A stretch of 64,000 nt of DNA from Plasmodiophora brassicae (GCA_039704465.1 JASFAU010000002.1:930001-994000), one strand, 5' to 3'; shown: positions 31,901 through 42,819, counted from the stretch's first letter. Numbers and translations: made by a program. The notes: generated by a model not told the origin, from the sequence alone.

Positions 31901-34782
31901 GATCATCGCTCATCGTGTCGTTGTTCTTTTCGAGGAACCCTTCGCACGAATAGTCGACCGGCCCGGCGTAGTGGACGATGATGAAGTGAAGCGCCTTCTT
32001 GACGTTCCGCTCGAATCGCTTGCATTGCGCATGCGTCGTCCCAAGCTTAGCAAAGTAGGTCGCGTCCGTCGTGCGAGGAAGGCGGATCTCTTCGTCGAGC
32101 AGCGCCAGGATGCCCGTGGATTTCGCCTCGATTAGGTCAAGGACGACCTGGTTGTCCACGAAATCGATGTGCTCGAATTCAATGCCCTCGTCTGCGTACG
32201 CCTTCTCTTCCAGCTTGAACGTGTGCCTGTTGAAATGCTGCTGCAATTTCTCGTTCTGTGCAGCCGTCCATTAGTAGTCGGCGAACGATATGACCAGCCA
32301 ATGGGTTCATCTACCGTGTAGTTGATGCAGAGCTGCTCAAAGCTGTTGTTCTCGAATATTTCAAAGCCGAAGATGTCGAGAACTCCAATGCTGGTCATGT
32401 TCGCCGCGTTCGGGTCCGATGAGATGGACACAGCGCGGTTTATGCGCCCGATCAGCCAGTCGAACAGCTTGGCATAGACGAACTTGGCTGTCGCGTGCCG
32501 CATGCCCGATGCTTCGTCACAGCTCAGCTTGATCATCGTATTGGACTGCCCCTTGATTTGCATCACTCGCGAAGTGAAAGCCATCCCAAGCGACGTAACC
32601 GGCACCTCCAGAAGGGTGCTAACAATTTGAGCCTGTGCTCCATGGTATCACGATCGGTCACATATCGACAGTCAGGCCATCGGATGCTTACCGCGGCCTC
32701 ACTTTCGGCTGTGTTAAGAATTTCGCACGAGCGCTCACCTGAACGGCGGGGCGCATGTTAGACAGTGCACTACGTGGTCGTTATCGCGGATTCTACCGAG
32801 AGCCTTGAACTGGATGTCGCCGAGGTGCAGGACGGCGGCTGTCACACGAAAAATGTTATCGATCTCGTCCGACGACAGGCCAAGATGCTGCAGAGCGCCT
32901 AGGGCATGGTGCACAGAGCATGAGACGATGTCAGCGTCCACGATGCGATCGCGCTACCTTCGACGGAGGCAAAATCCAGGGCATCATCAACGTTCTCCAC
33001 ATCAATGCTGTCGACTTGGTTCAGGTAGGCAAACGTAGACGGATCACGCAGCCGCAGCTGCTGCCGACGATCGTCGTCTGCACCTCGGCAGAGCTGGAAG
33101 AATATGTGGTAGTTACGCTCCAGCTTCATCTGGCTGACGACCCGGCTCTTCTCGAGAAGGTAATTGGTATTCGACGCACCGCATATCCGGCTTGAGGAAT
33201 CCAGGAACACTTCGATGTACTGCTGGCGAGTTGAGTCGACCTTAGCGCACCCCACGAGCTGATATCCAACCTTTCCGAAGCGACTACTGTTCGAATTGCG
33301 AACCGTCTTGGCATTCCCAAACGCTTCCAGGACCGGGTTGGCCAGCAAGATGCGCTGCTCGACATTGGATTCGGTTCCAGCACATTCAGCAAGGAACTGC
33401 AGGCATTGCTTGGTCGTTTCCGTTTTGCCCGCCCCGCTCTCCCCTGATAGCGAGCAATCACACAGTCAGACGGTGGACCACAGGTTAGCAATCAGGTGGC
33501 CTGTTCACCGGAAATGATGATCGCCTGGTTGTTCGACTTCTCCAGAACGCCTCGAAACGCCTGATCGGCAATGACGTACACGTGTGGTGGTAAATCAACT
33601 TCGCCTCGTGTCATATATTTCTCAAGCATGCTTGGGGTGTACAAGCCCAAGGACTGCAAGGCCGACAGAATCAGTAAGGACCAGATGGGATGGTCCACAA
33701 CGTGCGAATTATACGCAGTATGGGTTGATGGCGATGAGGATGGTTCCAACGTTCGTGTAGATCTTGTTCTCAGCAAATCGAGTGCGCAAGGAATGTACAA
33801 TTAGCGGCTCGCTGGTATCACCAAGCACCACGAGATCGTCGAAATTCTGATCCAGCGTCGACATATCGACTGCCTCGACGTTAACGTTCTTTGGGAGAGA
33901 TATGGTCTGCGTTGGTATCGAATTCTGTCAGCGCTCCTGTCCGTTAGAACAAGAAGTATGGCTTCTTACACGGCCGTCATCTAAAGTATACTCGCGGTTG
34001 CCGTTGGGATGGGTCTTTAGCAACTGCCCTGGGATAAACGCGTCCTTCGGGTCAGGAACCTGGATCGTCATTCAGACACCATTCCTGTCCCCGTCGATAC
34101 TTCAGCATACCCAATAGTAGACAGCATTTGGGTCTGCAGGAGCCCACGCCCCTGTTGCGGAGCCAGTCCGTGTATGAGTGGCATCTGGAGGAACATCTGT
34201 GTCGGCTGGAAACATGAGAGGCGATCAGTAGGTGCCATGACAACATGGCATTTCCAGATCCTGTACAGGCATCGCCATCGGTTGGAAGCTCGAAACGCTT
34301 CATATCCTTCCTAGGTTCCCGCAACGACTGCACTGGATGCTCTTCAGCCGGCTTCTCCCACGTTGTTTCACCGGTTTCATCATTGACGTAGAACGTCTGC
34401 CCATCGTCAGTGGTCTGCTCTGTCCAGCCAGATTCGGAAGAGCGTTTTGCAGACGCCTTGACGGCCTTCCTAGCAGACGCCTTCGACGCGGTTGACGATT
34501 CCCCTGCTCTGAGACGCCTGGACGATACTGCCAGGCATCAGCAAGAGCCGAACAATGGTCCGGCACTTGCAAACCTGATCCCGGGGTAGGCGCACTCGAA
34601 AGGTACTCTTGAAGCAAGGGGATCGAGGAAATCGCTGTCCAGTTCCCAAGTGATTCGCACCACGCGTCCATGTCACCAGTTGCAATGCGGTCGCGTAGAA
34701 GGCCACAGAAGACATCGAACGCATAGGGACCGTTTTGGTCACCATCGGCGTCGATGAACAACCATTCCTCGTCCGCCGACAT
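28958..34782 (-). CDS. Unconventional myosin with N-terminal GYF-like and WW domains and C-terminal MyTH4
   Basis: The start is ATG 34780-34782. Residues 1-65 are GYF-like: EEWLFIDADGDQNGPYAFDV, ending GNWTAISSIPLLQEY. A WW domain follows (GWTEQTTDDGQTFYVNDETG then ETTWEKP). An intron joins VYYW to VPDPKDAFIPGQLL, the myosin SH3-like lead. The motor has P-loop SGESGAGKTETTKQCLQFL (about 33.4 kb), switch I NSNSSRFGK, switch II IGVLDIFGFEIFENNSFEQL (about 32.35 kb) and an actin/relay part with HYVRCIKPNTTKSKG. Then come an IQ-like neck (VVRIQSHVRRVLAQR), a long helical region, and MyTH4 (VEILCQLVKQLNWNPSSES, about 29.4 kb). No FERM domain is seen. This should be an actin motor carrying cargo by its tail. 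Some exon borders are approximate. Confidence 0.9.
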
Positions 34783-34933
34783 TATCGGGCAAGCGTCGCA
34801 ATCTCGACGATACGCCAGTGTGTGATCGGGATATTTCCGCTCAAGAGATTCTGTGTACGCTAGTCACGCTCGATATTCTATGTACAGTATTTACTTGTTC
34901 TGTTTAAATTACGAGACAGGCAAATTGTTGCAT

Positions 34934-37900
34934 TCACGGACCCGACAAGATTCGCAGTACCTCTGATTGGTTGCAAGAGTGCACGTGAACGAGCGACGTC
35001 GTAAGCGATTCCACAGCGGCGCGAGTGTCTGGGCAATGAATTAAGCCAGACAGGATGCGATTCGCCAAGAGTCTGACGCGCGAATCAGCGAACATGGCAC
35101 GCCAATGCAGTCGAACATAAGAAAGAACGAGTTCGGGATGTTGAAGCGAGCCGACGGCTAGCATCTCCATTGCAGATGCCTTCGACGATCTGCTGGCCTC
35201 GTTACAGCCTACAACGAGGCCAGCCAATTGTAAGACGGCGCAGTCTATGGAAGCCGTTGAAGATGCAATGTCCAGCAGCCGAGTTAAAACACTCCATTGG
35301 CGCTCTCGATAAGCGGCGGAAAGGGCATCGCATACAAGTTCCCTAGGTGCCGACGAGACCACGATTTGAAGGGCGTTCCAGATATCATTTTCGATATCGA
35401 TGGCGCTATTCGCAAGGCAGATCATCGACGTCACACGTCGAACCAGGTCCGTCGCGAACCTGCCCTTGAAGATGGGAGGCGCTTCTGAGAGGAGACGAAT
35501 CAGGCGATTGCGAACAGAGATATTGGAGTGGGACAGTAGTGCGATGCACGACGGGTCGTACTCTCCAACGAAGGAAACAGTTTCCCCCGCGTGCAAAGAA
35601 TCGATCCACGATAGCAGCCAGGAGTTACTGATGACATTCTGCAATTCGGGGAACTGAAGAACAAGCGTTCTCGGAACAGCCATGGCTAACGATCTGTCCC
35701 GGAACAGCCACGACAGATCAGTAGCAATGGCGTTGCTGGCGGGGAGTTTCTGGGAGAGCCAGTGCAGGAGAAAGGTGACGGACGTGATGGCGCTTCGCTG
35801 GCGTTCTTGCGAGGACAACAGACCGCGAATTCGTTCAAGTCTGTAAAGCCTACCAGCAAACGACGCAGGTGGATTGTCGTCCGCTAGCGACAGGATCACA
35901 GAAACCAGAACTGCGGTATCGACGTCTCCACGATTCCAATGTGTCTGACGTGCATCATTCGGCACCGAAGCAATATTACCTGAAGCAACAGCCCAGAGTA
36001 GCAGATGCTTCGTGTGTACTGCAACGTGAAACGCAGCAGCGAGAGATCGCGACAGCGAGCCGATAACTGCTTTGAAGTCGTTAAGATTGGCGCCGGTATT
36101 AGAAATCAAGTCAAGGAGAACATTGGCAAGAAGAGCGATGGGTGAGGTTGCCTTGTCAAGAAGTTGGATGAACCCACTGGGGGCGAGCAGACAGATTTTT
36201 ACTACCAGAGGACGCCTTGTCCCTGCGTCGCCACTTTGCCAATTAAAGGCTGCAGGAAGGTCGGGAAGAATAAGGTCGATCGTGCTTTCAGGAGCCAGTT
36301 TGAACAGGAGTGCAAGACATTCGTCATTTAGATTATGGATGGCCTGCAGGGAAGACCCGCAACCAGATGACGAAAGAAGCCCAGTCGCCAAAAGGTGAAC
36401 CGAGGAGTTCGACCCGAACTCGCGCCCAGTAAATTCAGTAATGTCCTTTGCCAAGAGCCCTACTTCCGGGCCAGAACATATATTGAGCAAGAATGTGATC
36501 ACGAACTGAGCCAAATCCCGGTTTTGGTGCACAGCAGAGATTGCCAGTTGCCAGCATGATGCAGGTAGGCGAGGTATTAGTTCAGGATTGGTAAGAAGCA
36601 CTGGTCCGAGACGATCGCATCCGACGGCTCCGACGAACTTCGTCAACTCTGAAGCGTTCGCTCCAGCAAGCATCCCATTCAGGAGAAGGCTTTCGGACGA
36701 AAGATCGCACTGAGCAGCATCAGGCGCAACGGGGTCTCGCCTCGAAAGTGAACTTCGCTGCCGCAACCGGTTCAGGGCCTGTGTAAACCGCGCCCTGACT
36801 GGTGAGGAAATCGGAAACTCAGTGGCAGCTCTGTCTATGGCGTCCAGAGTACCACGCGGAGGAACGATGTCCTGGAAGGACCACTCCAGGACGTTTCGCA
36901 CAACGTACCTGGATAGCTCTATCGGCGAAGCAGACCGGAGGTACAGCCGTAAATCGCTAAACGCCAGGGAAACGTCGAGCTGCAACGGATCTTCAAACGG
37001 GAATGCGGCCGTGTCGACCTCTTCATTCTGGCCAATGACAACCTCAAGCATGACGGCGTTCGAGAACAATGGCGTCATTATAGAGGCCACATCGCATTTT
37101 CGCAACATGACCATGACAGTGCATCCGTATCCTCGGTCTATCATGAGGCGGGCCTCGTGAATGGGCAGGATCAACGATGCTTCGTCGCGTTGCTCAGTTG
37201 AGATCGTGATCCCGTTGCTATGGATGATACGTAGAGCGGTATCGATGGCAGCAACAAAGGTCGCGCAGGCGACTCGTACGAGGAGGTAAAACAAAGCCGA
37301 CAGGCGATGTTGGGAGCCACTTCGCAACTGTCGTCGGCAAACGCGGCGCGTCAGTTCGATCACAACAAACTGGAGGTTCCCGAAAGCAAACTCATGATCA
37401 AACGGACCGGATGGAGGAATCCCTTCGCTGACGCTCGATTCCAATACAGCCTGGACTTGAGCTGAGAAAGCGTTGAGATGACCGGTGTCGTCATTGACAA
37501 TGGTCGACATCAGTGACCGGATGACAGAGAAACTCATGCCCAGATGATCGCCGGAACGCGAAGGCACTTCAAACGGCCCACTCGGGTACAACTCAGGCTG
37601 GCCGACAAATTTGCAGAGGACGTGAACGATAATGGTTCGGTCAATCGCGCTAAAAGTCTCATCGCAGGTGTAGCCGATATCGTCTAAGCAAGCAGGCGCA
37701 TCGTCGCGTTGCCACCTGTGCGATATCCACTGAAAGGCATCCTCTGATAAGAGATACACCCCAGGAGGCAGCATCGTTCGAGAGCGGACGTCGTCATCAA
37801 ACAACGGCAAATCCCGCCTGATGGACGTAAACATCTCGTCGTCACCGAAAGCACAGGCCCGAATATCATCGTCGCTGACCGAGACCCGCATCTCAAACAA

Positions 37901-38176
37901 CGTCGAGACAGTGGCCCGAATTGCCTGCTTCGTGTCCAGTCCCAACTTGGCCATCACCACCGACTTATGGAGCGGTTCAAGGAAAATCTCGCCGGTCGCC
38001 CGCATCGCTGCACAGACGGCTTCCACGCTTCTGCCCAAATCAGGCCCTCTGAGCAGAGCGGACAGCGCCCGTCGCTCATCCTCCCCGATTCCCGCATCAC
38101 GCTTCCCCAGCAGCGCAATCAGCTCGTTCGTCGCCCGCCCATACTCGTCCTCGCCGACAACCCCTCCGTTCATCAT
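34934..38176 (-). CDS. Large intronless helical protein of unknown function
   Basis: About 1080 residues in a single exon, from ATG 38174-38176 (MMNGGVVGEDEYGRATNEL) to stop 34934. The sequence is a run of amphipathic Leu/Ala/Ser helices throughout, such as LLSSQERQRSAITSVTFLLH and LSHSNISVRNRLIRLLSEAP, the look of HEAT/ARM-type solenoids. There are no Cys/His clusters, membrane helices or catalytic motifs. The size and fold suit a scaffold subunit such as Integrator, CCR4-NOT or nuclear pore, but I cannot assign one. Its codon use is clearly less G/C-biased than its neighbours, and the lack of introns in a 3.2-kb gene is unusual here. Next to the myosin on the same strand, 151 bp away. Confidence 0.8.
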   Translation of the reverse strand: MMNGGVVGEDEYGRATNELIALLGKRDAGIGEDERRALSALLRGPDLGRSVEAVCAAMRATGEIFLEPLHKSVVMAKLGLDTKQAIRATVSTLFEMRVSVSDDDIRACAFGDDEMFTSIRRDLPLFDDDVRSRTMLPPGVYLLSEDAFQWISHRWQRDDAPACLDDIGYTCDETFSAIDRTIIVHVLCKFVGQPELYPSGPFEVPSRSGDHLGMSFSVIRSLMSTIVNDDTGHLNAFSAQVQAVLESSVSEGIPPSGPFDHEFAFGNLQFVVIELTRRVCRRQLRSGSQHRLSALFYLLVRVACATFVAAIDTALRIIHSNGITISTEQRDEASLILPIHEARLMIDRGYGCTVMVMLRKCDVASIMTPLFSNAVMLEVVIGQNEEVDTAAFPFEDPLQLDVSLAFSDLRLYLRSASPIELSRYVVRNVLEWSFQDIVPPRGTLDAIDRAATEFPISSPVRARFTQALNRLRQRSSLSRRDPVAPDAAQCDLSSESLLLNGMLAGANASELTKFVGAVGCDRLGPVLLTNPELIPRLPASCWQLAISAVHQNRDLAQFVITFLLNICSGPEVGLLAKDITEFTGREFGSNSSVHLLATGLLSSSGCGSSLQAIHNLNDECLALLFKLAPESTIDLILPDLPAAFNWQSGDAGTRRPLVVKICLLAPSGFIQLLDKATSPIALLANVLLDLISNTGANLNDFKAVIGSLSRSLAAAFHVAVHTKHLLLWAVASGNIASVPNDARQTHWNRGDVDTAVLVSVILSLADDNPPASFAGRLYRLERIRGLLSSQERQRSAITSVTFLLHWLSQKLPASNAIATDLSWLFRDRSLAMAVPRTLVLQFPELQNVISNSWLLSWIDSLHAGETVSFVGEYDPSCIALLSHSNISVRNRLIRLLSEAPPIFKGRFATDLVRRVTSMICLANSAIDIENDIWNALQIVVSSAPRELVCDALSAAYRERQWSVLTRLLDIASSTASIDCAVLQLAGLVVGCNEASRSSKASAMEMLAVGSLQHPELVLSYVRLHWRAMFADSRVRLLANRILSGLIHCPDTRAAVESLTTSLVHVHSCNQSEVLRILSGP

Positions 38177-38549
38177 CGCAGGCACCCGGGGTGCCCCGCA
38201 GCAACGCACCGCTCGAAGTCGAACCGCACTGCGCGAAAGCAGCCGAGTGATGGCGCCGACCCAGATTCCATTTCCAGCCGGGTACCGGTGTCACCGCGGG
38301 CGATCCTGCTGATTCACAACGTGAAGGCGGGCACTTGATGTTTCGCTGCATGGGCGTCGGCAGCGCCTGCCGCTGTAGACTATGTGATAATGGTGTCGTC
38401 GCTGACGCCGGGGCCCGGTTTTTGGCGAGATACGCAACCGACAGGAGGGGTGGCCCGCGTAACCTCGTGGGCCCCATGCGGGGTGCAGAAGCCAAATCCC
38501 CCCCGTCTCGTTGACGACGTTGCCGTAGGCGCCGTCCGTCACATCGCCA

Positions 38550-39918
38550 ATGGCCGTCTCCGATGCCCAGCTGGGCGCCCTCGAAGAGGCGTACCGCCTG
38601 CAGCCATATCCGGGCCGCACCGCTATGGAGCAGATCGCGGAAGATCTCGCTCTATCCATTCACGTGCGGCATATCGTATCCTGTGCAACCGTATGATTTT
38701 GACATTGCCAATGTACAGAAGGTGCGATGCTGGTTCAACAATCGTCGTGCACGAGCCACGCGCGAACAACAACGGCGCATCGCCGCGAGTCGCGCCAAAG
38801 CGATCGGCGAAGACGACGGACGACGGTTGAAGAGCGCAGCAGGTGAAGAAGGATGCGTGCCAAATCGCACTGCACGTCGTCTATCCTTGCCGGCGAACCT
38901 CGGCAATGGGCCTCTTCTGCCACTGGAGACTTTGGACGCCAATAAGCCGTATCGTCATCGGGCCACCGACGACCTGCGTTGTGAAGGCGAATCGAAAAAG
39001 CGGGACAGCACAGATGTACTGGTTGATACTGTTTCCCGCGAAGCAAACCTGATTCTGGCTCGCGTGAACGACCAACCGTATGGCTGGGCTACCTGCTAAC
39101 CGCAAATCGTCACCTAATAGTCGCCTGTGCATAGGAACAGCAAGCTTAGAACGGACCAGTGCGTCCGCCTGCTGAGGACACTTGTGAACAAGGCGGAGAC
39201 GTTTACGAATTATGATCTAGCCAAGGGGCTGTTCATTCTCGTCGCGATCGCTCGTGCACTGGCGTACGGCATCGGGAACCTGTCCGACGCCAACCAGGAC
39301 CGGACACGGTTCACGTCGTTCCTTGCTCATCGTCTGTTGTACGCCATTTTGAGGACGAGCCCGACCTCGATGACGCTAGAGCGTCGCGCCGACCTGCACC
39401 AATTGATTAAGTTCTTTGCGACGCGCGTCTCACAGTACGTTGATGTGGGCAACCTTGCCGTTCTGCCTGGGCTGTTCCTGGACCCGTGGCCTGAGAAAGG
39501 CACTCCTCTGAGGCGAATAATGCAGGGCGACTATGCCAGCCATAAAGGGTTGCCGATGTTCCGCGAGATTGGGGAAGTTGCCCAAGCTCGTCTGGATGTC
39601 CTGATATCCAGCGGCCGTCTCTCCGAGGCCGCTAACCTCGCGAAGTATTACGCCGACGGCGGTGTGATCCCTGGCGGGTTGTCACCGAGCGAGTTCTTCA
39701 CACGCTATGTAAATATTCTGCTCGACATGAAACAGTTCGACGCGGCAGTGGGCGCCCTGCTGCAGAATCGGGCGATTTGCCAAGGTGGACGCGTCACCCA
39801 CTGGACACAACGATTGATCGAAGCTGGATCTTCGAAGCATGCCGAAATCCTACTCCAGGTCCTCTCCACGTCCTCGTCGCTGCACAGCAGGGCACCTCAG
39901 TTATCACGAATGGTCTGA
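38550..39918 (+). CDS. Homeodomain protein spliced to a C-terminal helical domain
   Basis: Exon 1 (ATG 38550) reads MAVSDAQLGALEEAYRLQPY, then PGRTAMEQIAEDLALSIH. A 55-nt intron (38664-38718) joins it to KVRCWFNNRRARATREQQ. Together they are homeodomain helices 1-3 with the WF.NRR.R recognition helix. The exon runs to about 39074. There a gtatgg donor and a 57-nt intron with CTAAC-like sites join NDQP in frame to NSKLRTDQCVRLLRTLVNKA, a 260-residue helical region (LAKGLFILVAIARALAYG, LSEAANLAKYYADGGVIPGG) ending at 39918. That second part has no ATG of its own near its head, which supports the join. It is probably a nuclear DNA-binding regulator. The C-terminal domain is unrecognised. Confidence 0.7.
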
Positions 39919-40021
39919 CACTCGTCTGACTTGTATACATAATGAACGTGCCATCGGTTTGCGTCAAGGCATCACTTTCGAAAACCGTATTATATACCAT
40001 ATTTGTGGACCTGGGTCTGAA

Positions 40022-40693
40022 TCATTGCATAAGCTGTTGGAGCCGATCCTGGAGTTCAGTGGACCGGCTCGTGGTATCCTCGGCTGGTACGTGGACGCGC
40101 TCAGCGGGCACAGCAGGCATTTCGGACAGCTGCTCGCCGACTTTCAGTTCGGCAGCAATGTCATCGACCAGCGACTGTACGTTGTCGTTGACAGCAACGA
40201 GGGGGGCCTTCTTCGATATGGTCGACGCGGCACCGTCAACAGCAACGGCCTGCTCCTCCCACTGGTCCATGATGTTCGCGATCGTTTCGAACTGCTTCGT
40301 CTCCAAGGCGCTGTTCAGTGTCGATGACAGCCGAATGACTCCCGAAACGGCCTGCTGCTTGGCGATCATGTCCTTCAGGCGCGACGCGGCCACATCCATA
40401 CGTGCCGCTAGCGTTGAATACTTCTGCTCCTGCTGCGCCTCGCGGATGCAATTCGCTGCGTGGACCTCGGCGAACTCATGCCGCCCTTCCTTGATTGCCT
40501 GCCGAAACCGTAACCGCATCAGTCGCGAATCGGGATCCGGGCGCGCGTGCGCCCTCCGACCGACCTTGGCAACCAGGGCACGCTGCGCGCGAACGTTCTT
40601 CCTGCACCGGGCCGCCTCCCGCTCCAGCTGCTTGCCCGTGAACCGCAGGTCGAACAGGTGGTCGTCGACCGATTTGCCGGTGACATTGCCCAT
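40022..40693 (-). CDS. CHMP1: ESCRT-III subunit CHMP1/Did2
   Basis: The start is ATG 40691-40693 (MGNVTGKSVDDHLFDLRFTG, then KQLEREAARCRKN), the family's typical start. A 66-nt intron (40499-40564) is a multiple of three with no stop. Removing it joins RALVAK to AIKEGRHEFAEVHAANCIRE, restoring the CHMP1 alignment. Later parts are MDVAASRLKDMIAKQQAVSG, NSALETKQFETIANIMDQWE and a C-terminal MIM1 helix, STELQDRLQQLMQ, which binds MIT domains of Vps4 and Vta1. It acts in membrane scission at endosomes and in cytokinesis. The spliced length is close to the usual 196-200 residues. Confidence 0.93.
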   Translation of the reverse strand: MGNVTGKSVDDHLFDLRFTGKQLEREAARCRKNVRAQRALVAKVGRRAHARPDPDSRLMRLRFRQAIKEGRHEFAEVHAANCIREAQQEQKYSTLAARMDVAASRLKDMIAKQQAVSGVIRLSSTLNSALETKQFETIANIMDQWEEQAVAVDGAASTISKKAPLVAVNDNVQSLVDDIAAELKVGEQLSEMPAVPAERVHVPAEDTTSRSTELQDRLQQLMQ

Positions 40694-40882
40694 GGACGGC
40701 GCAATCCCATCGACAGGCGGACTCGTCGCTGCGGCGCGGTGCCGTGCGGGCCCCCGTCCCCCGGAGGCGTCGACCCGACTGACAACTGCCGCCCGACAGG
40801 TAGGCATGTGTGCCACGACCGTCGGCGTGACCAGTGCTATGTACCTCAACGGACGAAGACGTTGTGCGCGATCAGGAGTGGC

Positions 40883-41192
40883 ATCCTGAACCGAACCGTC
40901 CTACCGCCTGGTCGTTGGTTTTGACCACTGGGCGGCTCTCGCCCTGGATGCCGCCAGGGGTACAGAGTATACGCAGCTGGCCGGCCTCGTGTGTGGTGCA
41001 TCGTGTCATCAACGCATATGTGTCCTCTGCTGGGTGTATGCAGTCAGGTCTCCTGGGGATTCTGCCACCACCGAAGAACCTGTGTCGCGACCGGGACAGG
41101 TCCAGTCATTGCGACGTTCGACGCATGAGCTTCGAAGAGCCTTCAAACGTGCTGCCCGCCGTTACCCGTCGTCGGCCGGATCTGGTTATTAA
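40883..41192 (+). CDS. Doubtful small coding segment between CHMP1 and CDC20
   Basis: A frame reading YRLVVGFDHWAALALDAARG, then TEYTQLAGL, and ending TEEPVSRPGQVQSLRRSTHE, LRRAFKRAARRYPSSAGSGY-stop has moderate coding bias. It has no ATG at its head and a stop just upstream, so it would need an upstream exon. No family recognised. The remaining sequence up to 41322 is probably the CDC20 5' region. Confidence 0.22.
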
Positions 41193-41322
41193 ACGGGTCG
41201 ACTAGTACAGGGCGCTCCGCTTGAACCGGTCGGATTCGGGAGGCAGTTACTGGATCGCGATCTGAACCCCAGCGTCTCGTCACTCGCTGGTGGGTGGGCC
41301 GACGGCGTCATCGTCGTCGCCG

Positions 41323-42819
41323 ATGGCCACCTGGGCGCCCAAGGCCGCCGTCCAGACGCCATGCGCGCCGACCCGGACGCCACAGCGGTCGGCGTCCGCC
41401 AGGGCGCCCGCCACCGAGAACGATCACGACGGCCAGCGCTGGAGACCGGAACGTGGGCCCGGGGCGCCAGCGCCCTTCACCGTTGCCGGAACCCGACCGT
41501 GTCGCTTCATCCCGAACCGGTCGTCGGCCGATTCGCCCTGGCAGGACCATTGCGTCCGCAAGCTGTTCGACAACGACGACGACGGCGACGCGAGCAGCCC
41601 CAGTCTTCAGTCGCCGTCGCGTCCCACGTTTCGACAGTACCTGCTGGGCGCCCTGTTCGACAACGAGGACGCGCCCCGATCGAACAAGATCCTTCGGTTC
41701 CGACGGGAGGCCATAGGAGCGTCGTCGTCGACTCGTACGGCGCTTCGCGACGTGTTCGACCGGAACCGGGACGGGCACGATGACCCGTTGCGCGCCAGGG
41801 CGGCGTCGCACGGCGGGCGTCGACACATCAGCTCGACGCCCGAGAGGATCCTGGACTCGCCCGACCTCATCGACGACTACTACCTGAACCTGTTGCACTG
41901 GGGCGCGACGAACTCGGTCGCCATCGCCCTGTCCAACGCCGTCTACGTGTGGCAGGCGACGACGCAAACGACATCGCTGCTGACGAGGACGCCCGGCGAT
42001 GTCACCGTCTCATCGCTGCGCTGGGACGACGAAGGCACCCGCCTGGCGATCGGCACCAGCCAACGCGAGGTCGAGCTGTGGGACGTCGATCATCAGCGAT
42101 GCGTCCGGCGGATGGACGACCATCTCGACCGGGTGTCGGTACTCGCCTGGCGCCCTGGGTCGAGGAACGTCCTGACCAGCGCTGGGCGCGACGCCGTCAT
42201 CGTCAACCGCGACGTTCGTGTCGGGCGCCCGTCGGTGGAGCGCTGCCAAGGGCACACGCAGGAGGTCTGCGGCCTGCAATGGAACCAGGACGGCACACAG
42301 CTGGCGTCGGGCGGCAACGACAACCTGGCGCTGATCTGGGACGCCAAGGCGATGTCGCGGCCGAGGCTGGTGCTGAACCAGCACCAGGCGGCGGTCAAGG
42401 CGCTCGCCTGGTGCCCGTTCGAGCCCAGGCTGCTGGCCACCGGGGGCGGCACGGCCGATCGTTGCATTCGCCTGTGGAACGGCACGACGGGGGCGTGTGC
42501 CAGCACGGTCGACGCCGGCAGCCAGGTCTGCGGCCTGGTCTGGTCGTCGTACGAGCGCGAGTTGCTGTCGGCGCACGGCTTCTCGAAGAACCAGCTGACG
42601 ATCTGGCGGTACCCGACCATGCAGCGTGCCGCCGACCTGGTCGGGCACACGTCCCGCGTCCTGCACCTGTCCATGTCGCCCGACGGGTCCACGGTCTGCT
42701 CGGCGTCGGCCGACGAGACGCTCCGGTTCTGGAAGGTGTTCCGCGCCCCGGCCAGGAAGTTTGGCGACGCAGCGGCCGCCCGTTCGCCCGATGCCCTGCG
42801 CACGCTCAGCATTCGATGA
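41323..42819 (+). CDS. CDC20: APC/C activator CDC20
   Basis: Intronless, 498 residues, ATG 41323. The N-terminal C-box is CRFIPNRSSADSP (DRFIPNR type), followed by a KILR-like motif (NKILRFRREA). The seven-bladed WD40 propeller starts at ERILDSPDLIDDYYLNLLHW. It contains SLRWDDEGTRLAIGTSQREV, EVCGLQWNQDGTQLASGGND, GTADRCIRLWNGTTGAC, ELLSAHGFSKNQLTIWRYP and SASADETLRFWKVF. The C-terminal Ile-Arg tail (LSIR) docks on the APC/C. Phrases such as LAWCPFEPRLLATGGG and the NRS C-box favour CDC20 over CDH1. It recruits substrates for ubiquitination at anaphase onset. It reads in the same direction as the LRR gene 103 bp on. Confidence 0.9.
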   Translation: MATWAPKAAVQTPCAPTRTPQRSASARAPATENDHDGQRWRPERGPGAPAPFTVAGTRPCRFIPNRSSADSPWQDHCVRKLFDNDDDGDASSPSLQSPSRPTFRQYLLGALFDNEDAPRSNKILRFRREAIGASSSTRTALRDVFDRNRDGHDDPLRARAASHGGRRHISSTPERILDSPDLIDDYYLNLLHWGATNSVAIALSNAVYVWQATTQTTSLLTRTPGDVTVSSLRWDDEGTRLAIGTSQREVELWDVDHQRCVRRMDDHLDRVSVLAWRPGSRNVLTSAGRDAVIVNRDVRVGRPSVERCQGHTQEVCGLQWNQDGTQLASGGNDNLALIWDAKAMSRPRLVLNQHQAAVKALAWCPFEPRLLATGGGTADRCIRLWNGTTGACASTVDAGSQVCGLVWSSYERELLSAHGFSKNQLTIWRYPTMQRAADLVGHTSRVLHLSMSPDGSTVCSASADETLRFWKVFRAPARKFGDAAAARSPDALRTLSIR

